From Clostridiaceae bacterium (GTDB lineage: Bacteria; Bacillota; Clostridia; Lachnospirales; Lachnospiraceae): a stretch of DNA of 64,000 nucleotides. The notes beneath the pieces were generated by a model. The model was not told where the DNA came from and did not search any database. It saw only the letters and a list, made by a program, of their open reading frames with translations. Each line of letters begins with the position of its first letter. Position 1 is the stretch's first letter. Shown one piece after another: positions 26,381-35,047 of this stretch. The position numbers were made by a program, and so were the translations under genes. The stretch is taken from positions 1-64,000 of the forward strand of contig CAJTGE010000034.1 of the NCBI GenBank assembly GCA_910575795.1, read 5' to 3'.

Positions 26381-26710
26381 ATGAATATGGTAAAAAATCT
26401 GAGCCAGTTGAAAAAGACTTTGAAGAAGGGGACCTGTTTTGAGATCACCGCTCACTGCCGCCCGGAATACGTGGGGCAGAAACGTAAGGTCACAGTGGCA
26501 AACACCCAGGGATTTTACAGTATCGTGCCGGAGGAACCGGACTGTAAAGTTACCCTTGCCAACAATGGAAAGGGGTCTGTCTTCTGGTGGAGCAATGCTC
26601 CGTTCTGGGAATTTGAGGACGGAATCTGCAGCATTTACTGCAGCGATAAAGAGCATACGGAAAAATTTCTGGTCATGTCATTCCGTATCACAGGACAGGA
26701 GGTGGCTTAA
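26381..26710 (+). CDS. Small unknown protein preceding ligase
   Basis: A 109-residue protein, beta-rich by appearance, with CFEITAHCRPEYVGQKRKV near residue 20 and SVFWWSNAPFWEFEDG near 70. The aromatic-rich middle suggests a small binding domain. Its TAA directly abuts the ATG of the ligase gene, so the two are co-translated. GGAGA precedes ATG 26381. I do not recognise the family. Confidence 0.6.
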   Translation: MNMVKNLSQLKKTLKKGTCFEITAHCRPEYVGQKRKVTVANTQGFYSIVPEEPDCKVTLANNGKGSVFWWSNAPFWEFEDGICSIYCSDKEHTEKFLVMSFRITGQEVA

Positions 26711-28726
26711 ATGATACAGAACGCACAGGAGAGAGTGCAGGCGTTGACTGCACAATTAAACCGGTACAGGGATGAATATTATAACAGCAATGCCCCGTCC
26801 GTTTCGGATGAAGTCTATGACAGGATGTATGACGAACTGACGGCATTGGAGAAGGAAACGGGGATATGGATGGCTGATTCCCCCACTCAGACAGTGGGCT
26901 TTCAGGCAGTCAGTGCGCTTAAAAAGACAAACCATCCGGTCCCGCTGCTCTCACTGGACAAGACCAAAAGCGTAGAGGAACTGGTCTCCTTTGCAGGGGA
27001 ACATCAGATTCTTTTGATGCTGAAGCTGGACGGCCTGACGGTCAAGCTGACCTATGAGGATGGAAAACTGGTCGAGGCTGCTACCCGTGGTGACGGAGAT
27101 ACCGGTGAAGTGGTGACACACAATGTCCGTGGAATCTCCGGGATACCCCAGAACATTCCCTATCCGGGGCGTCTGGTGGTGAGCGGGGAGGCATTTATCC
27201 GGACTAGTGATTTTAAGAAACTGCAGGAAACCCTGACCGACAGCAACGGTGAGCGTTATAAGAACGGAAGGAACCTGGCTGCCGGTTTCGTGCGCCTTCT
27301 GGATGCGGCGGTCTGCCGGGAGCGGAAAGTGGTGTTTATGCCCTTTGCCGTGGTGGAAGGGTTTTCGGAAATGGAATCAAAGTCCCAGAAACTGAGGAAA
27401 CTCCCGGAACTGGGTTTCCAGGTCTGCAAATTTGTCATCAGCAGGCGGAAACTGACCTGCCAGGAGATGGCGGACGGCATCGGGAAGCTGCGGCAGTTTG
27501 CGGAGGACAGTGACATCCCCATTGACGGGATCGTGGCATCCTACAATAACATTGCCTGCTCCCGGTCCTGCGGCAGGACAGGCCATCACTATAAAGACGG
27601 GCTGGCTTTTAAATTTGAGGATGAACTCCACGAAACAAAGCTGCTTTCCATTGAGTGGAATCCTTCCCGTTCCGGGGAGATATCACCGGTGGCGGTTTTT
27701 CAGCCGGTGGAGATAGACGGCTGTGAGGTATCCAGGGCAAGCCTGCACAACCTTTCCTTTATCGAGGGGATGGAGCTGATGCCCGGCTGCCGGATACTGG
27801 TCAGCAAACGGAACATGATTATTCCGCATGTGGAAGAAAATCTGGACCGCGGCCGCTTTGTTATGGAGCAGGCCGTGCCGGGGATGTGTCCCTGCTGCGG
27901 GGAGCCTGCCCGCATCCATGAGAGCCGTTCCGTAGAGAATGGGAAAGAAAAGGTGACGAAAACCCTGTTCTGCGATAACCAGAACTGCGAAACCAGGCGC
28001 CTGCGCCAGTTTGTGCATTTTGTCAGCCAGAAAGCCATGAACATTGAAGGTCTGTCCGAAGCCACTTTGGAGAAATTCATTGGGAAAGGATGGATTCACA
28101 CTTACATGGATATTTATGAGCTTGACAGACATAGGGACGAGATCGTGAACATGGAAGGTTTTGGAGAAAAATCCTGGCAGCGGCTCTGGGATGCCATCCA
28201 GGGCAGCAGGAATACCACCTTTGAGCGGTATCTGATCGCTATGGATATCCCCATGGTGGGAAATACGGCCAGCCGGACGCTTGCCGGAGAGTTCCATGGC
28301 AGTCTGGAGAAATTTGAGGATGCGGTGCATCATCAGTATGACTTTACGCGGCTCCCTGACTTTGGGGATACCCTGCACAACAATATCCATGAGTGGTTTT
28401 ATGATGAAGAAAATTTGTATGTATGGGAGGTATTACAGCAAATGTTATATATTGAAAAAAGGACAACAGAAGACAACGCAGCCACAATACCGGAAAATCC
28501 TTTTGTGGGGATGACCGTTGTGGTGACCGGGAAAGTGGAGCCTTATACCCGCAGCGGCATCAATGAGAAGATTGAATCTCTGGGCGCTCATGCCGGGAGT
28601 TCGGTGAGCAGGAAGACCGATTACCTGATCTGTGGGGAAAATGCCGGAAGTAAGCTTGCCAAAGCCAGAGAACTTGGGATAAAGGTTCTGACACCGGCTC
28701 AGTTTTTCCATATGGCCGGCGAATAG
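26711..28726 (+). CDS. ligA: NAD-dependent DNA ligase
   Basis: A 671-residue LigA. Domain Ia has YRDEYYNSNAPSVSDEVYD (NAD-binding YxxxY type) and the adenylation motif KLDG with catalytic Lys105. The OB part follows, then a four-Cys zinc finger (CPCCGEPARIHES, CDNQNC), a helix-hairpin-helix domain and a C-terminal BRCT domain (FVGMTVVVTGKVEPYTRSG). Full length and all motifs are kept. The core chromosomal ligase should lie elsewhere; this copy belongs to the element backbone and would seal its replication or transfer intermediates. Confidence 0.95.
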   Translation: MIQNAQERVQALTAQLNRYRDEYYNSNAPSVSDEVYDRMYDELTALEKETGIWMADSPTQTVGFQAVSALKKTNHPVPLLSLDKTKSVEELVSFAGEHQILLMLKLDGLTVKLTYEDGKLVEAATRGDGDTGEVVTHNVRGISGIPQNIPYPGRLVVSGEAFIRTSDFKKLQETLTDSNGERYKNGRNLAAGFVRLLDAAVCRERKVVFMPFAVVEGFSEMESKSQKLRKLPELGFQVCKFVISRRKLTCQEMADGIGKLRQFAEDSDIPIDGIVASYNNIACSRSCGRTGHHYKDGLAFKFEDELHETKLLSIEWNPSRSGEISPVAVFQPVEIDGCEVSRASLHNLSFIEGMELMPGCRILVSKRNMIIPHVEENLDRGRFVMEQAVPGMCPCCGEPARIHESRSVENGKEKVTKTLFCDNQNCETRRLRQFVHFVSQKAMNIEGLSEATLEKFIGKGWIHTYMDIYELDRHRDEIVNMEGFGEKSWQRLWDAIQGSRNTTFERYLIAMDIPMVGNTASRTLAGEFHGSLEKFEDAVHHQYDFTRLPDFGDTLHNNIHEWFYDEENLYVWEVLQQMLYIEKRTTEDNAATIPENPFVGMTVVVTGKVEPYTRSGINEKIESLGAHAGSSVSRKTDYLICGENAGSKLAKARELGIKVLTPAQFFHMAGE

Positions 28727-28816
28727 AGAGTATGCTAAAAGCCGGAAACAGGAAAATCATTTACATACGGGGGAGAGGAAATATACGCTCTCCCCTGCTT
28801 TGAAGGAGGCTATGAG

Positions 28817-29443
28817 ATGAATAACAGAACCATGATCAAACTGTCCGCATCCGAGGATTGCGTTACCCTGCGGACATTCTCTAAAGATTATCATTCTCCC
28901 CAGGGCTTTATCCTTACAGAGAAAGAGCTGCTGGAGCTGGAAGAAAAAAGATATATGACAGTATCCGATATCCGTTCCTTTGCAAAGCTGGCATTACGGA
29001 AGACTATGGAGCAGGCGGAGGTTCTGGAGATAGATTTCACTTGGTTAAGTGATGCCGGGGAAGGAAAGGTGACTGGCAGGACAGAAATTATCAGGCTTTC
29101 TTATGATAAGTTCAAGGAATATGTGAGGGAAAGCCGGGAAAACAGTATCCAGAAAAGGTTGCTGTCTTTAGAGGAACACGGCAGACCAAAGATTGAATTC
29201 CAGAGCAGGAAAAATCTGAAAGCAGTGGCAGAGACGAAGGCATTGCGGAAAAAACTGGGGAAGTTCATGGCAGACCATTTCCTGAGATGGAAAGGCAGCA
29301 GGCAGATCACTGTGTATGATGATTTTGAACCATACAGCTTTTTCTTTCAGGAACAGACGCCTTACGGGACCGGTATGTGTGGGGGAGTGATTCTCCACAG
29401 TCGGGAGAATCTGGAAAAGGCGTATTATGGAATCCATACCTGA
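28817..29443 (+). CDS. Unknown element-backbone protein
   Basis: A 208-residue soluble protein. Visible stretches are DYHSPQGFILTEKELLELEE near residue 25, ADHFLRWKGSRQITVYDDFE near 155 and YSFFFQEQTPYGTGMCGGV near 180. GAAGGAGG precedes ATG 28817. It lies between the ligase and the ParM-like gene and is closed by a terminator at 29479. No family is recognised. Confidence 0.6.
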   Translation: MNNRTMIKLSASEDCVTLRTFSKDYHSPQGFILTEKELLELEEKRYMTVSDIRSFAKLALRKTMEQAEVLEIDFTWLSDAGEGKVTGRTEIIRLSYDKFKEYVRESRENSIQKRLLSLEEHGRPKIEFQSRKNLKAVAETKALRKKLGKFMADHFLRWKGSRQITVYDDFEPYSFFFQEQTPYGTGMCGGVILHSRENLEKAYYGIHT

Positions 29444-29478
29444 CCGGAAAGGGCAGACAGGTTATTTTGCGCAGAAAG

Positions 29479-29517
29479 CAGAGGGGCAGTTTTCATTACT
29501 GTCACCTCTGTTTTTTC
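29479..29517 (+). terminator. Intrinsic terminator
   Basis: CAGAGG (29479-29484) pairs with CCTCTG (29505-29510), enclosing CAG/CTG, followed by six Ts. It ends the 28.8 kb gene and insulates the ParM-like operon. Confidence 0.8.
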
Positions 29518-29588
29518 TTTTGTTGTTGAAAAAATGCGTAATCCATGCGTAAAGGATAAGTATAAAATAAAAAAGGAGATGGAAAACT

Positions 29589-30503
29589 ATGTTAATTGCA
29601 ATCGACCATGGAAACAAACAGATGAAGACGATCCATTGTCCGCCTTTTGTGTCCGGACTGATGGAGAGCATCACCAGACCATTCGGCAGCGACATTCTGG
29701 AATATCAGGGGAAATTCTACACGCTGTCAAACCAGAGGATTCCCTATAAAAGGGATAAGACGGAGGATGACCGTTTCTTTGTCCTTACCCTGTTCGGGAT
29801 TGCGGAGGAACTCCATATAAAAGAAAGACATGGGGAAGAAGTGGTGCATGTGTCTCTGGCAGTGGGGCTTCCACCAGCCCATTATGGGGCGCAGAATCAG
29901 TCCTTTGTCCGGTATTTTTTAGGCCGGGGAATTGTAAACTTTCAGTACCGTGAAAATCCGTATACCATCTATATTGAAGATGTCCGCTGTTATCCACAGG
30001 CTTTTGCGGCAGCCGTGACCATGATGGACAGGCTGCTGGATAAGCCGAGGGTATTAATCGTGGATATCGGGGGATTTACGGCAGACTACCTGATGATGCG
30101 TTCCGGCCGGGCGGATCTGACCATATGCGATTCCCTGGAAAATGGAGTGATCCTGCTGTACAACCAGATTCGGACGAAAGCCAATTCGGAATTTGATATT
30201 TTGCTGGAAGAAACGGATATAGACGGTATTTTGAAGGAAGGAGAGAGCACTTATGCCCCGGCAGTGGTTTCCCTCGTGGAAAAGCTGGCACAGGATTTTG
30301 TAAATGACCTGGCAAACAGCCTGCGGGAGCGTATGCTGGATTTGATGTCCGGCATGGTGGTATTTGTGGGCGGCGGCGCTATCCTGCTGCGCCGGCAGAT
30401 CGAGGCTTCCGGGAAGGTGGGAAATGCCGTATTTGTAGAGGATATCAATGCCAACGCAAAGGGGTATGAATTCCTCTACAAGATGGAAACGGCAGGCAGG
30501 TGA
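29589..30503 (+). CDS. ParM/StbA-like actin ATPase for plasmid-type segregation
   Basis: A 304-residue actin-like protein. It starts with the phosphate-1 loop IAIDHGNKQMK and contains LVIVDIGGFTADYLM-type sequence (here RVLIVDIGGFTADY, phosphate 2) and MVVFVGGGAILLRR (adenosine motif). ParM-type filaments push plasmid copies apart through a ParR adaptor bound to a centromere. The basic gene that follows 4 bp later is a good ParR candidate. AAAGGAGA precedes ATG 29589. Carriage of a segregation filament suggests the element passes through a replicating circular stage. Confidence 0.9.
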   Translation: MLIAIDHGNKQMKTIHCPPFVSGLMESITRPFGSDILEYQGKFYTLSNQRIPYKRDKTEDDRFFVLTLFGIAEELHIKERHGEEVVHVSLAVGLPPAHYGAQNQSFVRYFLGRGIVNFQYRENPYTIYIEDVRCYPQAFAAAVTMMDRLLDKPRVLIVDIGGFTADYLMMRSGRADLTICDSLENGVILLYNQIRTKANSEFDILLEETDIDGILKEGESTYAPAVVSLVEKLAQDFVNDLANSLRERMLDLMSGMVVFVGGGAILLRRQIEASGKVGNAVFVEDINANAKGYEFLYKMETAGR

Positions 30504-30507
30504 GCTT

Positions 30508-30912
30508 ATGGGTGGAAAGAAGAACCGGGAGCGGTTCAGTATCAAATTTAATGAAAACGATCCTGCCCATGATGCGGTCATACGCCTGCTGGAGAAGCAG
30601 GGGCCGCACAGCAAAGCGCAGTTCATTGTTAATGCGATTATGCATTATATTAACTGTCCGGAAACGCCGGATATTGCCGTTCCCCAGGCAGTTGACAGGG
30701 CGGCAATAGAAGAAATCGTTGCGGAGATACTGAGCCGGAGGGAGACGATAAGTCAGACCGGTCATAAGCAGATTGGACAGGAAGGGCATGTGACGGAACG
30801 GATAACTGTAAGGCCAGAAAAGAAATCGGATGGAGCAAAGCCGCAGAAAGAAATGGATCAGGCGACACTGTCATTGATTGCGGATACCATGTCGGCGTTT
30901 CGGAGCAGCTAA
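30508..30912 (+). CDS. ParR-like adaptor
   Basis: A 134-residue protein. Residues 1-50 look like a ribbon-helix-helix DNA-binding domain (RERFSIKFNENDPAHDAVIR, KAQFIVNAIMHYI). The remainder is a charged helix and tail. Size, architecture and the 4-bp spacing after the ParM-like gene match ParR-type adaptors that bind centromere repeats and the filament end. I see no clear centromere iterons upstream in 29518-29588. Confidence 0.75.
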   Translation: MGGKKNRERFSIKFNENDPAHDAVIRLLEKQGPHSKAQFIVNAIMHYINCPETPDIAVPQAVDRAAIEEIVAEILSRRETISQTGHKQIGQEGHVTERITVRPEKKSDGAKPQKEMDQATLSLIADTMSAFRSS

Positions 30913-30933
30913 AAAACACAGAGGGAATCGTGT

Positions 30934-31272
30934 TCATCTCTGTGCTTCCTTTACCTCCAGTGCGGAGATAAAGCTGTTAATGATGTCTTCAAGATGGCGG
31001 TATTGTGTCGGACTCAGACTTGAAATTCTGGAGATCAGGGTCCGGTGGTCGCTGGCATTCACTTCGCCAAGGAGCAGATAGTCGGTGCTGATATTCAGGG
31101 CAGAACAGACCCGGATGATATTTTCCGGGCGCAGTGCCTTTTTACCAAGTTCTGCAGAGGAAACGGTCTGTGGGGTGATACCTGCTTTTTCGGACAATTC
31201 CTCCTGTGTCATGCGAAGCTGCTTCCTGCGATGTAACAGCCGGTTCCCAATCTGTTTTAACAGGTCATCCAT
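30934..31272 (-). CDS. XRE-family regulator
   Basis: A 112-residue regulator with an N-terminal Cro/CI-type helix-turn-helix (LRMTQEELSEKAGITPQTVS, ALRPENIIRVCSALNISTDY). The C-terminal 45 residues are helical. It is convergent with the ParR-like gene and divergent from the gene at 31440. A palindrome at 31295-31330 in the divergent region is a likely operator. A phage-like role in switching element genes is plausible but not shown. Confidence 0.9.
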   Translation of the reverse strand: MDDLLKQIGNRLLHRRKQLRMTQEELSEKAGITPQTVSSAELGKKALRPENIIRVCSALNISTDYLLLGEVNASDHRTLISRISSLSPTQYRHLEDIINSFISALEVKEAQR

Positions 31273-31294
31273 TCGTTCACCTCCAGGTATAATG

Positions 31295-31330
31295 GCTTAA
31301 TTTTATCTGCTATAGTATAAATAATTAAGC
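31295..31330. promoter_or_regulatory. Candidate operator of the XRE regulator
   Basis: GCTTAATT (31295-31302) and AATTAAGC (31323-31330) are perfect inverted 8-mers, 20 bp apart, flanking a TATAGTATAAAT-like AT stretch in the divergent promoter region. Confidence 0.5.
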
Positions 31331-31439
31331 GATTATGGTTGAGAAAATTCTTCTATAACATATATAATGTGCTTTGGGAGATAAGAATATACGGATCGTA
31401 CAGATATCATAAATTGAAAATGAGGAAGGAGAAACTGAA

Positions 31440-31766
31440 ATGTTAAACGATGTATGGGTAAAAATGGCTGAGTTTCTGGGCAACCTGAACGGGGAGAATG
31501 TAAACAGGGAAAGCTATATTCATATCCCGGAGTATGATAAGGCGCTGGCTGTGTGGAAGGAAACAGAGCAGGACTGGGAGGATTTTTTGAGAACCCTGTC
31601 TGACGAGCAACAGAATCAGGCAGAAGAAATGAAAGAATGTCTGGAGGATTTTGCTTCTGTTCAGGAGAGGAGGGCATACATTCAGGGGTATGTTGACTGC
31701 GTGCAGGTGTTGTTCCATATGGGGCTGTTGAAGGAGACGGAAGGATTGAAGTGGCCGGAAAAGTAA
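31440..31766 (+). CDS. Small helical protein of unknown function
   Basis: A 108-residue, acidic, mostly helical protein (YDKALAVWKETEQDWEDFL, LSDEQQNQAEEMKECLEDF, then YIQGYVDCVQVLFHMGLL). The tail pattern of a Gly-Tyr-Val followed by a hydrophobic helix is seen in several small Clostridia families of unknown role; I do not name one. AGGAAGGAG precedes ATG 31440. It is divergent from the XRE regulator. Its 3' side is immediately followed by the first copy of the dispersed CGGTCAAT motif. Confidence 0.6.
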   Translation: MLNDVWVKMAEFLGNLNGENVNRESYIHIPEYDKALAVWKETEQDWEDFLRTLSDEQQNQAEEMKECLEDFASVQERRAYIQGYVDCVQVLFHMGLLKETEGLKWPEK

Positions 31767-31780
31767 GATTTTTATGAGGG

Positions 31781-31811
31781 TCTTCCCAAAATCGGTCAAT
31801 AGAGTAATAAT
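31781..31811 (+). repeat. Dispersed upstream motif, copy a
   Basis: TCTTCCCAAAATCGG, then TCAATAGAGTAATAATG. It lies about 190 bp upstream of the GNAT gene at 32003, on the same strand, and at the left edge of a 0.67 kb duplicated block. Confidence 0.7.
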
Positions 31812-32457
31812 GTAGTTAACTGGACGTAAAACAGGAAACCATGAGAATTTTTTGAGTCGGGCATGCAGCAGGGTTCATCTGGAATTCCTGCAGAGAAATG
31901 GTTTATGAAAAAGTAACCATGTATCGGCTCTTAGATGAATTGGCAGAGTAAAATGATTGTTTGGACAGTTAAAGAGTACACATATAAAGGAAAGGTAAGT
32001 AAATGAATATTGAGATTAAAAAACTAATGCCGGAACATGTGGAGGAGTATATCCATTTTTTTGATACCACGCCTCATGACGACTTAGATCTGGCCAATAC
32101 CTGTTACTGTGTAAGCTGGTGCAGTGATGATCACCGTGGGATGACGGAGTATCCTTCCAGAGAAGAGCGAAGAGTCATGGCAACAGAATATGTAAAATGC
32201 GGGAAGATTCAGGGGTATCTGGCTTATGTGGATGGAAAGCTTGCGGGCTGGTGCAATGCCAATACAAGGTCTGAATGCATGAACTGCGGAGGCTGGTTAT
32301 TTACCATGCCAAAGGTAAGGGAAATGCAGGCGGACTCCAGTGAAAAAGTGAAGTCCATCTACTGCTTTCTGATTGCCCATGAGATGAAACGAAAAGGAAT
32401 CGCAAAACATCTGCTGGAATATGTCTGTCAGGATGCGGTGGAGAGTGGATTTGATTA
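31786..32457 (+). repeat. Duplicated block 1, left copy
   Basis: This 672-bp stretch is nearly identical to 34374-35047. It begins inside the dispersed motif (CCAAAATCGG), covers the leader and about 152 codons of the GNAT gene, and ends after GGATTTGATTAT. Only scattered substitutions and single-base indels separate the copies, so the duplication is recent. Confidence 0.9.
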
Positions 32458-32605
32458 TGTGGAAGCCTATCCCTGGAAAGAAACTGTGGATGAGCGAACG
32501 TTTTTCATGGGATTTGTGGATATGTATCAGAATTTTGGATTTAAAATCTGCGGGGAAACAGAAGATAAATTTGTGATGAGAAAAGCATTGAAAGGCAAAA
32601 GATGA
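32003..32605 (+). CDS. GNAT family N-acetyltransferase
   Basis: A 200-residue acetyltransferase. The acetyl-CoA region is seen as CFLIAHEMKRKGIAKHLL (motif A with R/K-x-x-G-I-A) and a C-terminal YQNFGFKICGE (motif B). The first half has a distinctive DLANTCYCVSWCSDDHRG and NANTRSECMNCGGWLF rich in Cys. The substrate is unknown. AAAGGAAAGG precedes ATG 32003. A truncated near-identical copy lies at 34592. Confidence 0.88.
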   Translation: MNIEIKKLMPEHVEEYIHFFDTTPHDDLDLANTCYCVSWCSDDHRGMTEYPSREERRVMATEYVKCGKIQGYLAYVDGKLAGWCNANTRSECMNCGGWLFTMPKVREMQADSSEKVKSIYCFLIAHEMKRKGIAKHLLEYVCQDAVESGFDYVEAYPWKETVDERTFFMGFVDMYQNFGFKICGETEDKFVMRKALKGKR

Positions 32606-32677
32606 TGTCAGAATCTGTTCTAACGATTTTGGCAGATGATGCAAAGTGGGAGCAGGCTTCAGATCAATATAGAGAAT

Positions 32678-32711
32678 TATAGGGCGGCAATATAAATTGC
32701 CGCTCCCTATA
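32678..32711. terminator. Bidirectional terminator between GNAT and Rgg genes
   Basis: TATAGGG (32678-32684) and GGCAA pair with TTGCC and CCCTATA (32705-32711) around a short AT loop. It lies between two converging genes. Confidence 0.65.
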
Positions 32712-32776
32712 CCTATAATATAATTATTAAATGCCGAATTGTTTTTTGGGGTTTTCAGCCATTATCCATATTTTAC

Positions 32777-33658
32777 TTAGTCATAAAGTGATTTTACAGC
32801 ATTAAGTCCAAGTTCTATCTGTTCTACCATAAAATGATTGCCACTTAAATAATAAATTTGTTTTGCTTTTTCTATCTCAGTCATGCCTGTCGTTTTTTCA
32901 CCAGTTGCATAATCGTATAATCCTTCATAGTAAAACAGCGGCACTCTCCATGTAAGCATATTTACATCTTCGGTTAGTTCCCGTAGTCTGTCGAGCGCTT
33001 TTTTGGCCAGTTCAAAATGATTGTGTAAAATAAGTTGATATAAATTGTTGACAAGCAAATGTGGCAAATATATTTGATAATCGGGATGTGCTTTATATCG
33101 TTCTAATGTGTTCCAGGCAGTCAAAAACATTGAGATTTTTACATTTCCGATTTCAAATATAAAACTCATATCCGAAAAAATCCGAAATTCCGAAAGTGTC
33201 CAGGTTTCAATATCAAAAAGGTATTTTTGTATATAGCTTTTGGCTTTTTGGTACTCTGGGAGTGATTGATAGTCATTATTGCTATAAACAGCTTTCAAAG
33301 CTATAACTTCCATGTATTCCAATACGGACGCAGATGTTTTTTCTGTTTCCATTTTGCGATATAATTTATTTTCTATATCTGAGGAATAAGTTGGATCATT
33401 TTTAAGTCTGTCAAGGCTTATATTCAAAAGAGGCTCATAGTATTGTAAGCTCTGGTATTGGTTATGAATTAGAAGAAGTTCATCAACAGAAATCATAAGC
33501 CTTTCCAATATTTTAAGCATCAAATTAAATTTTATATCATATAATCCTTTTTCAAAATCGATGGCAAAAGATTTGCTTAATATTCCAGTATATATCTCTT
33601 TGTGACTAAAACCTTTACTTAGTCTAATCTGACGGACAGTTGAACCGTAGTTTTTCAT
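32777..33658 (-). CDS. Rgg/GadR/MutR family regulator
   Basis: A 293-residue Rgg-type regulator, started at ATG 33658 behind AAGGAAGGAA; the nine-codon longer frame has no better site. The N-terminus is a helix-turn-helix (YGSTVRQIRLSKGFSHKEIY) and the rest is the all-helical peptide-binding repeat domain (FEKGLYDIKFNLMLKILERL, LDRLRELTEDVNMLTW). Rgg proteins bind short secreted peptides re-imported by Opp and then switch adjacent promoters. A divergent 48-residue peptide gene with strong signals lies 190 bp away, so a peptide circuit is plausible. Confidence 0.88.
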   Translation of the reverse strand: MKNYGSTVRQIRLSKGFSHKEIYTGILSKSFAIDFEKGLYDIKFNLMLKILERLMISVDELLLIHNQYQSLQYYEPLLNISLDRLKNDPTYSSDIENKLYRKMETEKTSASVLEYMEVIALKAVYSNNDYQSLPEYQKAKSYIQKYLFDIETWTLSEFRIFSDMSFIFEIGNVKISMFLTAWNTLERYKAHPDYQIYLPHLLVNNLYQLILHNHFELAKKALDRLRELTEDVNMLTWRVPLFYYEGLYDYATGEKTTGMTEIEKAKQIYYLSGNHFMVEQIELGLNAVKSLYD

Positions 33659-33771
33659 GCTAATGATTCCTTCCTTTCGTTTCATTCAGGTATAAGCTGC
33701 AAGGATAATTCTTGTTTTTTCACACCCAGTCACCTTTATTTTGTTCATTATATCATATAGAAACACTTTTT

Positions 33772-33821
33772 GGTCGGAATACTCGGACCTTTTGTGTGCA
33801 AAGAGATAGGGAATGTATAAT
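33772..33821 (+). promoter_or_regulatory. Candidate Rgg box and promoter for the peptide gene
   Basis: GGTCGGAATACTCGGACC (33772-33789) is an imperfect 18-bp palindrome flanked by TTTT on both sides. Just downstream, TTGTGT (33792-33797), an 18-bp spacer and TATAAT (33816-33821) form a promoter. The palindrome abuts the -35 box, the expected place for an activator such as Rgg. Confidence 0.5.
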
Positions 33822-33850
33822 GACCTTATTCCACAAAAGGAGGTGGCAAA

Positions 33851-33997
33851 ATGAAAAAGCAGCTTATTCCAGGGACAAAGATTGTAAAAGTGATTGCCGG
33901 AAAAGACAATAACGGAGAAAAATTAAGAAAGGATTTAGAAAAAATCGGAAAAATTGAACTACTGGGGAAAAGTATAAAAAATATTTTTTCAATTTAA
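33851..33997 (+). CDS. 48-residue basic peptide, candidate Rgg partner
   Basis: ATG 33851 follows AAAGGAGGTGG, one of the strongest ribosome sites in the window, and lies 30 bp after a TATAAT box. The peptide starts MKKQLIPGTKIVKVIAG and ends GKSIKNIFSI before TAA. It is strongly cationic with about 13 Lys and no Cys. The position divergent to an Rgg regulator is that of Rgg-controlled signal or effector peptides. There is no obvious signal peptide or modification enzyme gene nearby. Whether it is the signal, the target or a bacteriocin-like product cannot be told. Confidence 0.55.
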   Translation: MKKQLIPGTKIVKVIAGKDNNGEKLRKDLEKIGKIELLGKSIKNIFSI

Positions 33998-34085
33998 TGT
34001 AATTTTTTTCCTCCATCAATCTGAATTTATAGATTTGATTAGATCACTTCTTTTCTACATTTATCGAAAAAGATATAGGGGATAG

Positions 34086-34270
34086 CAGCTATAGAGTAAC
34101 TTAAATTACCATACAATTCGTTTTTGCGAAAGGCTTCTCAAAATTGGTCAACGGGGTGATAATAGATCATACAAAATAATAGGATATTTTGCATTTTCTA
34201 TAGAGCAACTTAGGAGGTTTTCATGAGTATCGGTGAAATAATAAATGAAAATCACATACAAGATAAGCAT
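34086..34270 (+). repeat. Duplicated block 2, left copy (fragment of the MutS-like gene start)
   Basis: About 185 bp nearly identical to 40322-40507: the leader, dispersed motif, ribosome site and first codons (MSIGEIINENHIQDKH) of the membrane MutS-like gene. The gene is cut at 34270, so this is a dead fragment. Confidence 0.85.
34132..34163 (+). repeat. Dispersed upstream motif, copy b
   Basis: GGCTTCTCAAAATTGG, then TCAACGGGGTGATAAT, about 90 bp upstream of the truncated MutS-like start at 34223. Confidence 0.65.
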
Positions 34271-34302
34271 ACCATCATGGCATAGCCCTCCTTGTATGAA
34301 AA

Positions 34303-34367
34303 ATGCTCTAAATGTGTCCTTCACTAACCATGAGAAAATCTCGTGATTAAGAAGTCATTTAGAGCAT
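34303..34367. repeat. Short palindrome
   Basis: ATGCTCTAAATG (34303-34314) and CATTTAGAGCAT (34356-34367) are perfect inverted 12-mers. The inner part also pairs (ACCATGAG with CTCGTGAT). It lies exactly between the truncated MutS-like fragment and the second duplicated block, so it may mark the recombination joint. Confidence 0.6.
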
Positions 34368-34370
34368 ATA

Positions 34371-34400
34371 TCACCAAAATCGGTCAATAGAGTAATAATG
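34371..34400 (+). repeat. Dispersed upstream motif, copy c
   Basis: TCACCAAAATCGG, then TCAATAGAGTAATAATG, identical to copy a from the second position of CCAAAATC onward. Similarity to copy a begins inside this motif. Confidence 0.65.
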
Positions 34401-35047
34401 TAGTTAACTGGACGTAAAACAGGAAACCATGAGAATTTTTTTGAGTCGGGCATGCAGCAGGGTTCATCTGGGATTCTTGCAGAGAAATGGTTTATGAAAA
34501 AGTAACCATGTATCGGCTCTGAGATGAATTGGCAGAGTAAAATGATTGTTTGGACAGATAAAGAGTACTCATATAAAAGAAAGGTAAGTAAATGAATATT
34601 GAGATTAAAAAACTAATGCCGGAATATGTGGAGGAGTATATCCATTTTTTTGATACCACGCCTCATGACGACTTAGATCCGGCCAATACCTGTTACTGTG
34701 TAAGCTGGTGCAGTGATGATCACCGTGGGATGACGGAGTATCCTTCCAGGGAAGAGCGAAGAGTCATGGCAGCAGAATATGTAAAATGCGGGAAGATTCA
34801 GGGGTATCTGGCTTATGTGGATGGAAAGCTTGCGGGCCGGTGCAATGCCAATACAAGGTCTGAATGCATGAACTGCGGAGGCTGGTTATTTACTATGCCA
34901 AAGGTAAGGGAAATGCAGGCGGATTCCAGTGAAAAAGTGAAGTCCGTCTACTGCTTTCTGATTGCCCCTGAGATGAAACTGAAAGGAATCGCAAAACATC
35001 TGCTAGAATATGTCTGTCAGGATGCGGTGGAGAGCGGATTTGATTAT
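34374..35047 (+). repeat. Duplicated block 1, right copy
   Basis: Near-identical to 31786-32457. It stops inside the GNAT coding sequence at GGATTTGATTAT and joins unrelated DNA leading to the two-component system. Confidence 0.9.

Noticed and set aside
28769..28796. GGGGAGAG/CTCTCCCC hairpin after the ligase gene as terminator
   Set aside because: The stem is good, but no T-run follows, so I do not call a terminator.
29518..29588. Centromere iterons for the ParM/ParR-like pair
   Set aside because: The short upstream gap shows ATCCATGCGTAA-like text and a single near-repeat GCGTAATCCATGCGTAA, not enough for a repeat array.
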